Below are positions 1-11,440 of a stretch of 64,000 nucleotides of DNA, one piece after another. The stretch covers positions 45,329,797 to 45,393,796 of the forward strand of contig CP136061.1 in the NCBI GenBank assembly GCA_032622095.1. Reading direction: 5' to 3'. The notes under the pieces were generated by a model. It searched no databases and was not told where the DNA came from. It saw only the letters and a list, made by a program, of their open reading frames with translations. How positions within the stretch are numbered: position 1 is the first letter of the stretch; every line of letters begins with the position of its first letter. Both the position numbers and the translations under genes were made by a program. The DNA is from Siphonodentalium dalli (taxonomy: Eukaryota; Mollusca; Scaphopoda; Gadilida; Siphonodentaliidae).

Positions 1-815
1 AAGTACATTATTAAGCTAGCTAGGAACAAATAATAACTAATAAATTGTATATTCCCTGCTTTTTGTCAAACTTCAAAAAGTTCCAAGGTTTTGTATTGAT
101 GGAATATGTGCTATTCGGGCGTTAGCCAGCTTTTAAAGATTCATGGCATGATCTATGAACTTTCAGTGAGAGGACAAACGCTCTTTATGTTATCGTACAC
201 TCACACCGAACGCTCTTTATTTAGTCGTACACTCACGGCGAACGATCTTGATCGTTGCTTGGTGCAAAAATACCGGACCCGAATTGTCTTTTTAATGTGA
301 TGATTTCTAATACTTTAATAAGATTCGCGACAAATAAATCCGCACATGAGTAAGTCTTATAATTTATGTGTGTCGACCTGTTCATTTACTCGGAACTAAA
401 AAAAAATGTAATGTTCTAAAAAATCCCGGTTGACAGAAATTATTTGTAGACACAAAAATCCTAGTGACAGAAGCTGAGATACGTCATCTTTAAAACTACC
501 AACCCCTATATATGTAGATACATAGAATTTCACACCAACACGTTTTGAACTAGGCTGTATATATGCGCGTGCACCTGCTCCACACCAGATGTTCCCGTCG
601 TGACCTCGCCATGTCGAACCTCGGTTATTGTTTGCTTCCGCCGTCGATCTCGGCTGTTTCGTCTCCGCGGGTTCGTTTCGCCGACATGGCAGATGTTATT
701 TCTACAAACACATAATAGTGCGTCGTTTCGGAAGCTTCTGTATACCAGTAGCTACTCTGTTCCCCAGGAAACTTTTATGCATATATCTCGAAAACGACAT
801 GTGTGGCTTTAAAAC
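1..815. other. Unassigned AT-rich DNA
   Basis: No recognisable gene. Short open frames have no family resemblance and most begin at non-ATG codons. Near 178-245 the phrase CGCTCTTTATnTnATCGTACACTCAC occurs twice in degenerate form. Nothing else stands out. Confidence 0.5.
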
Positions 816-1010
816 CCTTTCAGTGCCAAGTCCGATTTTTGTATCAACCCATATTTCCTTGATCATTTTCAAATGTATTGATTATAATAATGTGATAGAG
901 CCCCAAGAGCTCTTTCCGTCAATGTATCACATTATTATAATCAATAAATTTGAAAAATGATCAAGGAAATATGGGTTGATACAAAAATCGGACTTGGCAC
1001 TGAAAGTGTT
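816..1010. repeat. Long near-perfect inverted repeat (hairpin element)
   Basis: A left arm at about 816-897 is matched in reverse complement by a right arm at about 925-1009, with only one or two mismatches over some 82 bp. The loop is about 27 bp and itself contains AAGAGCTCTT. The outer ends read CACTTTCAGTGCCAAG and its complement. Such a fresh hairpin suggests a fold-back MITE or a recent local inversion duplication. I saw no clear target duplication. Confidence 0.8.
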
Positions 1011-1190
1011 AACGCATATCGATGCCGAAACCACTACAGGGACGTGGCTAGAGGGACTTTGTGTAGAATTACTAATTGCACACTTCCGTGTATACCAAAC
1101 GTTCCAATTATGGGAAACTTCATTTTTTTTTACCCCACCCTTAACCATTTTACGACGGGAAATGCGCTGGTGCAGCATTATAGATCCTAT

Positions 1191-1338
1191 GCCAGTTATT
1201 CCTCTTATATATCGGTACATGCGAGTCTCCCATATATAAGAGAATTCACCGGCTCACAAGGTCAAGGTAGATATTGTTAGGTCAATATATTCTCTTATAT
1301 ATGCGAGGCCCCCTCGCATATACAAGAGAATGCACTGG
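1191..1338. repeat. Two degenerate copies of the TCTCTTATATATGCGAG hairpin module
   Basis: The segment 1191-1254 and the segment 1287-1338 each form a short palindrome with arms related to TTCTCTTATATATGCGAG. The second is cleaner, with CGAGGCCCCCTCG at its centre. The sequence before the first (GGTGCAGCATTATAGATCC) resembles the lead-in of the copy at 9601-9700. The same palindrome occurs twice inside each of the TTAA elements at 5006 and 19110. Confidence 0.7.
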
Positions 1339-2123
1339 CACAAGGTTTTCGCAAAATTTCAGGATGCTCCAGTCATGGAAGGGCTAAAATTCAGTTGGAA
1401 TTATTTTTCCAACTGGTTATAGAAATATCCATGGGGTTGGAAATTCTTTTTGGTCTAATACAACATACTTCACACTAAATAATGGTTGAACAATTCCAAA
1501 ACATTTATGAAGAATAACTAATATTGTTTAAACCATCGGATATACATTTTGATTGCGTGTAGATCTAGTTTCATAAGTATGTGGAGTTTTATTGAACCAA
1601 TTATCATTTCAAACCCAGCGCATGGTTTAACCCACATACCGTATGTGCACCACCAATACAGACAGTATATATTACGACACCCAAGGAGCCATGAGACAGT
1701 TGATATGAACCAATCAAGTTTCGTCGACAAATTTGACCTAGTATATGGTCGTCTCCTTTGAATTCATCACATTCGCCGACAAAAATTACCGATTTTATCT
1801 GATAATCGTTTTGTGGACTTTGAGGGATTAAAGTACCCTTTAATATCTTTTCTGACAGCAGACCCGCGCACAGTCTCGTATATAGTACAAAAACGTAGAT
1901 TCCCTCCCCTAGGCAACATGTTTTTGGACAATCACCAGCGATGTTATCACCAACCGTCATCGAAAGCATCAAAGTGCGTGAAGCCGACGTTATAATGTCG
2001 AAAAATCACGCATTCCAACAGCGTGACTCCTGGAGGCAACGGAGTTATCACGTGTCCACATAGACATTTTATGAGCTCCCTGTTGCATTATTCTTGCCTT
2101 TGGGGTGGAACAATCGATGGTGG
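1339..2123. other. Unassigned intergenic DNA
   Basis: No gene, RNA or clear repeat recognised. The overlapping open frames on the two strands show no domain resemblance. Confidence 0.4.
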
Positions 2124-2211
2124 GGTAAAGGCTGATCTATCGTGGGGTAAGGGATGGTCTATCGTAGGGTAAAGGCTGATCTATCGTGGGGTAAGAGAGG
2201 GTATATCATGG
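2124..2211 (+). repeat. 22-bp tandem repeat, about four units
   Basis: Four adjacent units of about 22 bp share GGTAAnGnnnGnTnTATC(G/A)T. Units 1 and 3 (GGTAAAGGCTGATCTATCGT...) are near-identical and units 2 and 4 are more diverged, so the effective period may be 44 bp. Confidence 0.75.
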
Positions 2212-3468
2212 GGACACGGGAACCTTTCTTATATCACGTTGGTTATACAAATTTAATGCAGTGTCGAATGTTATTAAATGCACCCACAATCAATATTCGA
2301 GCATTAAAAGCGATTCTCAACATTTTTCTCAAAACTATTGGAATCTAGACAATCCCAGATAGCACTACATGTATTAGCAAAAGTACTGACACTTTACGAT
2401 GTCCCCAGTATGTAAATAATATAATAGATCGATAGTTCGTGTATTGATTGACATATCTGCCACATCCTTCTAAATTATTTAGACACATTTGGAGGGTGGC
2501 CAGAGCACAGAGAGGTCTCTGTTGCGAGGGGGTGGGGTGTACACCTTAAAATTTCCAACTGCAACTCGTCCCCCAACCAGGCCAAACTCCCAGGTTTCGC
2601 AAATTAATTCCATTTGCACACAACCTCTTGGATTAGAAATTTCCAATTGCATGGTATACTTCAAGCTTTCCATTCTACTGATGGCCATTTTCAGTCCAAT
2701 ATTAGATTCAGTCCAATATTAGTAGGAAAATATGCGACAAATTTCCCATTAAATACGGATTGGAAAATCAAACTATGAGAACAATTTCAAACTATTTTGG
2801 TGCTGAATTTCCAAGCGACGTTGTGCGAGTCATGAAATTTCCAACTGTTGAAAATTTGACCAAATTTGAACTAAGTTTGGGTTTTAAAGGTACGGTTGGC
2901 CTTGGCGGTGGGTATCCTGTGAAAATATTTCCACCCGTCAAAAACCGCCACAAACAGAAAGAACAACAACATGTAGACAGACTTTGTCCGTATACAAATA
3001 AGAAATATCGCATAAACAGTATGTTATTGTCATATATTTGACCATTGTTATGTAAACAAAAGCATAAAAAGTAACTTTTCTGGTGTTTGTTTATATTATG
3101 ATGGTAAACATAAAGAGCGTTCTTTGTTGGTGAATTCCTGATATGGAACGAATAAAGAGCGTTTATGCCATTTGTGTGTGATTAGCCAGCAGCATTGTGC
3201 TGTCTTCTGTAACACAATCAGGCTCTTGCTTAGGTAAAATATAGTAAATCTTTATGATAACATGCTGTTTACGCGATGGTCATGGTATATATATGAACGA
3301 AACTATGCGTTTTAATGTTTTTCTGTTTACGGTGATTGGAACAAATATGAATATTTTCGAAAACTAAGGCCTCACGTGCCTTTAAACGTTTAAACTTTTG
3401 ACGAAACTCTGGCATTCAACCCCCTTTAAGTCAAAACTAAACATTTGCTTGAGTGTAACCCCACGATA
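2212..3468. other. Unassigned DNA with scattered AAATTTCCAAC motifs
   Basis: No gene recognised. The phrase AAATTTCCAACTG recurs here at about 2551 and 2836, and again near 8458. This looks like debris of an old interspersed repeat. Confidence 0.4.
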
Positions 3469-3543
3469 CCCCACCTGTTGACTGCTGGGTATATATCACC
3501 TGTCGGGGCCCCCACCTGTTGACTGCTGGGGATATCACCTGTC
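3469..3543 (+). repeat. 41-bp tandem duplication
   Basis: CCCCACCTGTTGACTGCTGG followed by a TATCACCTGTCG block occurs twice, starting at about 3469 and 3510. Spacing between copies is about 41 bp. Confidence 0.75.
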
Positions 3544-3975
3544 GCTCGCTCGATTGTTGATCGGATGCTGTTCTGTCTTTTGTAGAATTTCAAAAGTAGC
3601 ACAATGTACCGTTACATCTCCATGGGTATAAATTTTTTGTTCAACAAACCTATTATACTTTTTCTTTATATTCGAAGGACTCGGGTCTGCCATACACGAT
3701 GAATGAGAAGGACGAATTTGCGTGGTTTCCCACTGATAGCAACTTGAAATTAACCCAAACTTAGGCCAAAAACTTCTCTGTTTCCGATAACATTTGGAAA
3801 TTTTTCCAGACAGGCAGGCAGGGTTTTTTGTGTGTGCAAATATAAAAAAAAAAACCTTCAGCCGTAAGCGATATACCCGGTACATGTAATAGTGTAGTCA
3901 TGGAATATGGTAGATCTATGTGTATTGGAAATAAGCCAAAAGCATGTTGTCCCTTGAATTCATTCACTCTGCAGG

Positions 3976-4172
3976 AAGTGACCAATTGTATGACAATATT
4001 AAATGTTTTCTTAAAACATTCAGAGGAAGAAACTTACAAAATACCATGGATAAGGTCCATTCAAAAGATGCTTGACAAATGTGGAATGGCATATGCATGG
4101 TTATGCCAACACCACATAGAAGACGATATAATCATCAGAGCAGTGAAATTCCGCATGCAGGATCAACGTTGA
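3976..4172 (+). pseudogene. Fragment of a non-LTR retrotransposon RT C-terminal region
   Basis: The open frame reads ILNVFLKHSEEETYKIPWIR, then QKMLDKCGMAYAWLCQHH and AVKFRMQDQR, and stops at 4172. A tryptophan-led helix, a G-x-x-x-AW motif and a basic F-R-x-x-x-Q patch are arranged like the segment after the RT domain in many metazoan non-LTR elements. Neither RT catalytic motifs nor an endonuclease are present. It lies between the arms of the inverted repeat. The assignment rests on pattern recognition only. Confidence 0.4.
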
Positions 4173-4423
4173 GCTTAATAACCTACCCATTTTTGGTTTT
4201 GCGATTGGGAAAACGATAAATATTCACATTTGACACTCTAACAGGTAACTATATAGACTAGCTTTCTGAAAAAAAATTAAGGCAGGAAAGAAAATCTCAC
4301 CCAGGCAGGGTATCAGAAACAAAGAGCTTTTTTTGGCCTTAGCTAATGTCATGCAATAATAGTGATGTTGAATTAAAGATCCATAGTCTTTGACATACAA
4401 TTAACCAAAAAAAATAAAATTCC

Positions 4424-4548
4424 TACAGTAATGCCCTAAATAATCGACTCTTTAACCACAGCAGAATTATGGGTAATTTTTCAGGATTTAGTCGGAAATA
4501 TGGCTTGTTGCCATTAATAGGAAAGCTCTTAATCCAAAAAGCAAAAAT
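4424..4548 (+). repeat. Half copy of the TACAGTAATGCCC palindromic element
   Basis: TACAGTAATGCCCTAAATAA through GGAAAGCTCTT matches the left half of the complete palindrome at 8233-8407 almost base for base. The right half is replaced by other sequence. Confidence 0.75.
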
Positions 4549-5153
4549 AAGTCGGCTATTAAGCTCAACTTTGGTTGAGCTTACTTGTCTCTCTCATATC
4601 TCTTACTGCAGAGTGAATGAATTCAAGGGACAGCATGATCGACCATATTCCATGGGACCATGACTACACTATTATATCGCTTATGGCTGAAAGGTTTGAC
4701 AAAAAAATCCCTGCCTGCCCGCCTGTCTGTAAAATTATCCCAATGTTATCGGAAACAGAGAACTGTTTTGTTTTGGCCTTATAGAAATCCACGATTGTCA
4801 CGTTTATGCAGTGATAGAAAATGAAACACAGACCTCATTTTATGATATGGTAAAATAAAGAAGTTTGTCAGGACAGTTGAAAATAATTAATACATAAATT
4901 TGATATCAGTAAATCTTATAATATAGATATAGTCCATATACCGGTATACAAACGCGAGTATCAATTAGTTTTAATTTGAGGTTTGATGATTTTATGCTAT
5001 TTTAACCCTTTACCCAACAAACCGGTCAAAAACGCCCAAATAAAGTTTCAACAGCCTAAAATATCTTCAGTCTGTCTCAATAACAACATACAAATATGGA
5101 TATCATTGAACCGGTTCATTGACCACATTGTGATGGTTACAGTTATGCCATGT

Positions 5154-5222
5154 GCCAATGCATTCTCTTATATATGCGAGTCGACCATAGGTCGCCTCGC
5201 ATATATAAGAGAATGCATTGGT
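5154..5222. repeat. Internal palindrome 1 of the TTAA element
   Basis: GCCAATGCATTCTCTTATAT begins an arm that is mirrored after a short central block (GTCGACCATAGGTCGCC). The same module recurs at 5358, 19136 and 19283 and, degenerate, at 1191, 1287 and 9631. Confidence 0.85.
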
Positions 5223-5357
5223 CTAAAAAAAATCTTTTTTAACACTTTTTACCATTTTTTCTTACATTCTTTAACAATTTTATAATCTTTTTTTTTACAT
5301 TTTTTATAATATTTTTCTACATTCTTTGACAATTTTATCATTTTTGATATGTGTTAA

Positions 5358-5426
5358 GCCAATGCATTCTCTTATATATGCGAGGCGACCTATGGTCGAC
5401 TCGCATATATAAGAGAATGCATTGGC
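5358..5426. repeat. Internal palindrome 2 of the TTAA element
   Basis: This is the inverted counterpart of the palindrome at 5154. Its central block reads GCGACCTATGGTCGAC, the reverse complement of that in copy 1, so the two modules face each other. Confidence 0.85.
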
Positions 5427-5534
5427 ACAGGGCCGTCCTGTTGGGTAAAGGGTTAAGATAACAATCAGCATGTCTGACGACTTCAGTTTTGTTTTTTGGA
5501 CCACAAATTGAGCAATATGTTCCTATATTTTCAG

Positions 5535-6115
5535 ATATGATGAACTGCTCACAGACAATGAGGACTCAGACGGAAAGTATTATACCACCAACCTTCATAC
5601 CGTTCAACTATAATTATCCAGTCAACCCACAAGAACTCGTTTACGCAGGTTACGATGATTGTTCAACCGAGGCCATTCGTTATCTCGTTGAAGTAGAAGG
5701 TCTTTCGGTTGACCATCCGATGGTACAAGGACTCCGGGAGCACCTCAATCAGCAGATGCATACCATCAATATGCCAGAACTTATACATAACTCCATCAAC
5801 ACTGAAACGTGTCAGACTGATTCTCCGTACAGATGTCCGGAACAACCTGATTTTGGTATCTACAATCCGTTTCCTGTTTGTGCTTTAAATGGTGGTAGTA
5901 TTCCAAAAACGGAAGTGGACAATGTATCGGACGGAGTTCTAAAAGTATTACAAGGAAATAATCCTGAGGCTATAAGTGTGGCACAAGAACTGCTATCATT
6001 ACTACAAGAAGAGCGCATGTCGTTAGAAGATATGCTTGATGATTATAGCGACGAAAGTGATATAGAACTTGATGACGATGTGGATGAACAAATTTTCGGG
6101 GAGGCAGAACAATAG
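5535..6115 (+). CDS. Probable terminal exon of a bHLH-Orange (Hes/Hey-related) transcription factor
   Basis: An open frame of about 190 codons ends at TAG (6113-6115). Residues YDDCSTEAIRYLVEVEGLS through GLREHLNQQ match the Orange domain pattern of Hes, Hey and clockwork-orange repressors: C-x-x-E, then R-Y-L-x-x-V-E-G, then L-x-x-H-L. Downstream are a proline/asparagine-rich stretch and a very acidic tail (DDYSDESDIELDDDVDE). There is no WRPW or YRPW at the C-terminus. I start the exon after a pyrimidine-rich tract ending in CAG (5532-5534), because no good ATG precedes it; the first in-frame ATG is at 5537. The bHLH exon is not visible and would lie upstream, possibly outside the window. 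It has intact coding sequence among transposons. The family call is an inference from the Orange-like segment. Confidence 0.55.
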
Positions 6116-6290
6116 CAAATTGCTTGTGAACCTCCGATGCTAATCTCAGGATTGGCATTCCTCTACACCCAACTCATGCGGTCTGTTCTCGTGACCGCTT
6201 CTTCACATAGTTTGGGATATTAATATAATGGAATACTCACCGGTGTGTTGACTTTGAACGTGAATGTCTCATCTGTTGCCATACAATTAA

Positions 6291-6546
6291 CCCTTTCTAT
6301 ACTAAATGGATTCTCCCAAGTCAGTTAAAAAAACGTACATCAGAATGGTCTATTATTCATTTGGAGTGATGTTAAGGTGATAAAAGCAGACGACAGATAA
6401 ATAAAAGTGCAGAAGGAGCCGTAATTATTGAGGGAAATGTTTAGATAATAAGTTCAAGAAACGACATATGGTCGTTTGTTGAACTTATTATATGAACATT
6501 TCCTATGGAATAACTACTCGTCAATGATGCATTAGTATATAAAGGG
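6291..6546 (+). mobile_element. Second TTAA-type MITE family, copy 1
   Basis: The left end TTAA|CCCTTTCTATACTAAAT is mirrored at the right by ATTAGTATATAAAGGG, where the flanking TTAA has decayed to TTTT. A central hairpin at about 6434-6511 (GATAATAAGTTCAAGAAACGAC and its mirror) dominates the element. No ORF is present. The sister copy is at 7882-8139. Confidence 0.75.
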
Positions 6547-6779
6547 TTTTTGAGCTATATGCAAATATATCGGCGTTTTCATGCCTACTCTGTTGCACGT
6601 AGGGTGACAAGACGCAGACAAGATGGAGTCTTTGAAAGACTCATTAACAGCACTTTATATTAAAGCTATATAGCTTTAAGGGCGACATGTATCATGCTCG
6701 TTATACATGTATTTGTTTCAGTTCTGCAATGTGCAAGACAACATTATATAGTCTTAATGAGCAACGTGTGGTAATTTGA

Positions 6780-6809
6780 ATGATGTGGGAGAGAGATAGG
6801 GAGAGAGAG

Positions 6810-6849
<40 letters not shown>

Positions 6850-7000
6850 TTTGCATGAGAGAGTGGAAGGGAGAGAGAGAGAGAGGAGGATACAACGAAA
6901 CGATGTGTGGAGAGAGAGAGAGAGAAAGAGAAAGAGAGAAAGAAAGAAAGAGAGCGACAGATATAATGAGAGAGAAAGAGAGGGGGGAGGGGGGTGCGAG
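6780..7000 (+). repeat. (GA)n-rich simple repeat
   Basis: About 220 bp of GA/GAGAA purine runs, interrupted by short unique pieces. The long open frames on both strands here (RERERE, SLSLSL) are products of the simple repeat and not genes. Confidence 0.95.
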
Positions 7001-7030
7001 TACGTGTGAGAGGGTGTGTGTCTGTCTGTC

Positions 7031-7881
7031 CAACGAATAACGAGTAAATAATCATATTGTCTCTCTCATATATCATAATGTCATCTCATTGGACCATAGT
7101 GTCTCCAAGAAAGATCTCACATCACCATTTCTTATTTATTAATTTATTAAGGTATGATATAATTATAGATGTCATAATAATGTGATCTTATAATCTTTGA
7201 CATAGTTTGGATCTTAATCCGATTAATTTGATGTATACGTGTGAACTATGAACTATTAGCGACAGAGACTTCCAAAAATAATAGGTTCTGAAAATTTGAC
7301 TGAAATAAGTGGTTTATAAGATGATAAGCCAATATCATAGCATTATTAATACTACTTAGCGGTTTATTTTCTTGAAAGCTTATTTCATGGTTAAATTTTC
7401 AGTGCCTGTAGGCAGATAGTAACACAAAATATCCTTACTAATTTGTGTACGGGCGTTTGAACTTTTAATGTTTCTTTGGGATGATGATGAAATTGTGAAG
7501 TATAATAGAGTTACTTCTCTTACGGTATAGTGCTTAACTTTCTCGGTTCGGATGGAAACAGTTTGAGTAAAATTCAAACACAAATTATGTGATCATCATG
7601 TCAGTAAGGCTGATGTCGACTGGTTTGTGCGTGACAAAGTCTAAACATGGAGAAATAAACAGGGATGTGGGTTGCGATTGGGGTATCATCATCATCACTA
7701 CTGGACAGAATTAGAAAGTTCATGCTTCAGTCAATAATTAACATGGAATTTAAGATTAAATAGGCCGGATTTTTCGGGTCTTTTAATTTTCCAACCTGTT
7801 CCAACCAGTATTTAATTTACACAATATATGTGGTATTACGACCAAGAGTTGAATATTTCCCTTCTTTCGATAATATTTTAA
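7031..7881. other. Unassigned AT-rich DNA
   Basis: No gene, RNA or clear repeat is recognised between the GA tract and the second MITE. Confidence 0.4.
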
Positions 7882-8139
7882 CCCTTTTTATACTAAATAA
7901 ATTCTTCCATTCAGTTATACAAGTTTGCACTGGAACAGTCCATTGTTCACGTGCATGGGTATTCAGCCAAACGACATACATGCGAACAGATAATGCAAGA
8001 GCAGAATGATTCATATTCATTGAAGGGAAGTTTTCAGATAATAAGTTCAAGAAACGACACATGGTTGTTTGTTGAACTTATTATGTGAACATATCCTAAT
8101 GGAACAACTCATAAATGAGTATTTAGTTTATAGGAAGGA
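7882..8139 (+). mobile_element. Second TTAA-type MITE family, copy 2
   Basis: TTAA at 7878-7881 precedes CCCTTTTTATACTAAAT, and TTAA at 8140-8143 follows a decayed right end. The central hairpin (GATAATAAGTTCAAGAAACG and its mirror) is almost identical to the copy at 6291. The outer sequence between ends and hairpin is strongly diverged. Confidence 0.75.
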
Positions 8140-8232
8140 TTAAACACACCACACCATTGTGCAGAATTCCGATCATATAAGGGTTCTCTTGAAGTTATGA
8201 ATTTACAACTTGAGGTACCGGTTAAAACTACA

Positions 8233-8407
8233 TACAGTAATGCCCTAAGTAATCGACTTCTTAACCACAGCAGAATTATGGGTAACTTTTCAGGATTTAG
8301 TCGGAAATATGGCTTGTTTCCATTCATCGGAAAGCTCTCTAAATCCTGAAAAAGTTACCCATAATTCTACTGTGGTTAAGAAGTCGATTACTTAGGGCAT
8401 TACTGTA
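8233..8407. mobile_element. Palindromic MITE with TACAGTAATGCCC ends
   Basis: The sequence opens TACAGTAATGCCCTAAGTAA and closes with its reverse complement at 8407. The outer arms are about 60-70 bp and nearly perfect, around a centre near GGCTTGTTTCCATTCATCGG. A half copy is at 4424-4548. Confidence 0.85.
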
Positions 8408-8935
8408 CTCAAACTGGGGTGTTGTGGTGAAATTTCCAACTAATGTTATGTCAGGCATGAAATTTCCAACTGTTGAAAAGTTGGGGGCCAATCCCTTACA
8501 CCACATCTCTGCTCGTAGGTTCAGTTGTTTGAGTATACATCATGTATCACATGTTATAATCTGAATGAGGAGGTATCTGGACATAGCCCTCCATGGCGTA
8601 TGTGTATTTTGATGGTGTATATAGGGCACAGTGCAATAATTATACGACCAAATCGATGTATATATGTAAAATTGTGTATTTATATTATGTATTTATGTTT
8701 GCATTACACTTAGTGCTACACATAAAAATGCGATATTTTGAAGTTGAGTTTTCGTTCTATTCATGTATGCGTTTCTCGGAAGGCCAATGTGATGGTGGTG
8801 ACCCATTGTTGACAGGGAACGAGAGGGTGTGGGTGAAAACGAGCTGTTTACGAACAAAACAAATTTCCCAATTCGAACACTATGGTATTAAAGGTGTACT
8901 GTACCCTAAATCCGGTCATTTATGGGAACATTTTA

Positions 8936-9290
8936 GCTCACCTGAGATGAAGTCGCCGGTGGAGCTATAGTCATCACTCCTCGTCTGTCCGTCAGGAATC
9001 GTCGTCTTCTTCAGAACTATAAGACCGAATGAGTTAATATTTGGTGTGAATTCCTAGGTGACTCACATTCAGATTTGTTCCAAGTCAGGTCAATTAGTTG
9101 TGAAACCAGGGCCATAGCTCTATTCCTCCATAGTAATTCTTAGAACGACTTCTTCTCAACAACGAATTGGGCCGATTTAGCTTATATTTGGTATGGAGGG
9201 TCCTTGGGTGACTGGGGTTCAGATTTATTTAGTTCAAATGGGGTCACTGGGTCGAACAGGGGCATAGCCAGGGACATAACTCTGTCCCTG
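8936..9290 (+). repeat. Degenerate interspersed repeat of AGCTCACCTGAG type
   Basis: TAGCTCACCTGAGATGAAGTC leads into GAGCTATAGTCATCACTCC, TCGTCTGTCCGTC and two diverged blocks with TTTGGTnTG...GGTGACT...TTCAGATTT (about 9038 and 9187). I associate this organisation with widespread repeats in molluscan genomes; this is recollection and not a search result. A related start (TTTTTAGCTCAACTTTACTT) occurs near 17752. Confidence 0.5.
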
Positions 9291-9600
9291 CCACACACAC
9301 TGTATCAGATAATGCGTAGTTCACCCATTAAAGTCTTCTTTTGACTACATCTGTAGTGGCCCTTTGACATGTCAATGTATATACATCAAACTGGGTTTAA
9401 CTGGCCTTACTCCACACAGCTGTTGTCCAGTCATTATAAAGTAATTAGTTAACTCAATATCCACATTTCTCCCAGCTGATAGTGGGTTGCATGACTGAAA
9501 TTTAATCCAATGTGTTGAATGCAATCTAAAATACAAATGTACCTGTTTGACAGTTTGCAAGTTTATTTTTATTATTATTACTAACAATTTCATGACCGGA

Positions 9601-9700
9601 GCTGTGATGGTGCAGCAATAAAGACCCTGTGCCAGTGTATTTTCTTATATACGCAAGCCTCCCATAGGGAGCCTCGCATATAGAAGAGAATGGACTGGCT
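9601..9700. repeat. TCTCTTATATATGCGAG hairpin module, diverged copy
   Basis: GGTGCAGCAATAAAGACCC leads into GCCAGTGTATTTTCTTATAT and a palindrome around CTCCCATAGGGAG. This is the same module and lead-in as at 1171-1254. Confidence 0.7.
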
Positions 9701-11430
9701 TTTGTTCAATGAGATTAAAATGACTTTAAAATAATAGAACATTGATCATGAGAAGGGAGCTCCTAGTTTCAATATTTACTAGATATTTACCAAATATTTA
9801 TAATTTTATAACAAGATATCATGGGTGGGCCCTGGCTTCTGATGAGGAGGATAAAGTTTCATTAATCTTACATGGCTTACATGATTGATGTGGTTATTTA
9901 AAACTTTTCACACCCTTTGTCTGTTTTATCCTTCTGTTTTAATATTTAAATTTGAGTATGAACTACCTGTAGAATCAGTTCCTGATAACACACACTTTTC
10001 AGATTTAAAAATATCTGCTGATGTTTGTTATTGTTTGTAATACAATGCTGTGTCTTCCAACACATGTACACATATGGTGCACACAATGTCAACATCTGAA
10101 TCTTGCACCAGTATCAGGTTTGCTCAAATGGGATCGGTTATTCAAGAAGGGGCAGACATTACAGATTTAATACTCTGCACTAAGATTAATTGAATTAAGA
10201 ATGTGTATGCATGTCAGTATGAACACTTTAATTTCTAAGCTGAATTTATTTGCTCCATATACTTATTTTGAAGTAAATTTGACAAGAGTGCTGACTCTTG
10301 TAGTCTTCAGAGTCCCAGTCTTCTCAGTCTTTACAGTGATGTGAACGACCCCACAGTCATCGACTGTCTTGTATACTCTACAGAATATATGCAACAAATG
10401 AATGAATTTGAGCCATGAATTAGTGCAAAATCTTTGAAACCACATCAATTATCAAGTTAACAGATATGTAGTTTGGTCTAGAAACATAACCATTGTCTAT
10501 TTTATGTATTTTTTCCAACTCCGTGGTGGTACAAGTCATTGTCTTGTGACAATTCAGGCAAGGGGGGTGTAACAAAAAAATTGCAGGAATTTATGCCGGT
10601 GGGTGGGTGGTCAGAGAGGCAAAACACGTGCTTTTTTTACAACCTCATGCATTTTTTTTGTACGAAAGACCTTTTGTACCTGTATTTGACATTATTTTGG
10701 GGACATTTTATGACTGTACAAAAACACCACATTTATGTTACTGGGAGCTCATGTGGGCCTCAGTAGCTATGATATGTTGCATATGGAACGGTGACGTGAA
10801 AAAACTTTCTTCCCGACACCATTCGGAAAGAACCCGGCATGGACATTTTTAGAAGAAAAAAAATCTGAAATCATATATTTTCAACAAAATAACTTGAATA
10901 TTATAGTAACTGCTTATCATTTAGCATAATAGTAGTTGCCCCAGTAGACTAACAAAAATTGTATGGAATACCTAATTTAAAAAATATGTCAACTCTAGTT
11001 GAATTGGAGCTTAACAAATGATATATCACCGACGTGTCTACAAAATGTCAGCAGTGACTCGAAAGTCAAGATTGAATTCACTGTCCTTAGATAACCATAA
11101 TTCTATCAGTATTACAGCCAAAGACACAAACGCATGTTCGGTTCACGTAATAGCTTGCATGGGAAAATGATATCTCACTGGATATGTATAACATAAATTT
11201 TTGTAAAATTGGATAATATTATGCCTTATACTAGTGAGCTAGCTAGTTGATTCAGTAGCTATCAGGATCTGGTTACTGTATTTGTCCACTACATCGTTGC
11301 GTTATAATTTCCATTTAGCACTGAGTGTGGAATTTGACCACCCAGGCTGACCTTTCATACTCTCGTCTGACCACCTTTGTTGCGATGTTCACCCCCACCC
11401 TGGTCCCGCAAGTGACGTAACTTCAACGAC
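9701..11430. other. Unassigned intergenic DNA
   Basis: About 1.7 kb without any gene or repeat I can recognise. Short open frames on both strands lack family resemblance. Confidence 0.4.
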
Positions 11431-11440
11431 AAACCAATTA

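Larger units (their letters stand above)
3758..4775. mobile_element. Inverted-repeat element with about 200-bp arms
   Basis: The left arm at about 3758-3975 (TCTCTGTTTCCGATAACATT ... GAATTCATTCACTCTGCAG) reappears in reverse complement at about 4605-4775, with small indels. The spacer holds an RT C-terminal remnant and half of the palindromic element also seen at 8233. This is probably a non-autonomous DNA element or a fold-back structure carrying captured repeats. Confidence 0.6.
5006..5452 (+). mobile_element. piggyBac-type non-autonomous element (MITE), copy 1
   Basis: The element is 447 bp. It begins CCCTTTACCCAACA and ends TGTTGGGTAAAGGG, and TTAA flanks it on both sides (5002-5005, 5453-5456). 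TTAA duplication with CCC-starting ends is the signature of piggyBac superfamily elements. It has no transposase ORF, so it would be mobilised in trans. Inside are two 69-bp palindromes (about 5154-5222 and 5358-5426) separated by a T-rich spacer. A 392-bp copy lies reversed at 19110-19501. Confidence 0.85.

Noticed and set aside
1604-1972. 122-codon minus-strand frame
   Set aside because: It starts at a non-ATG-like context, has no recognisable domain and overlaps frames on the other strand.
5489-5534. Upstream extension of the Orange-domain frame
   Set aside because: It begins at TTG and covers a pyrimidine tract ending in CAG, better read as intron and acceptor site.
6701-7076. Long Ser/Leu-rich and Arg/Glu-rich open frames
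   Set aside because: They are translations of the (GA)n simple repeat in several frames and carry no other sequence.
10263-10448. Minus-strand 61-codon frame
   Set aside because: Too short, no family resemblance and no splice or promoter support.
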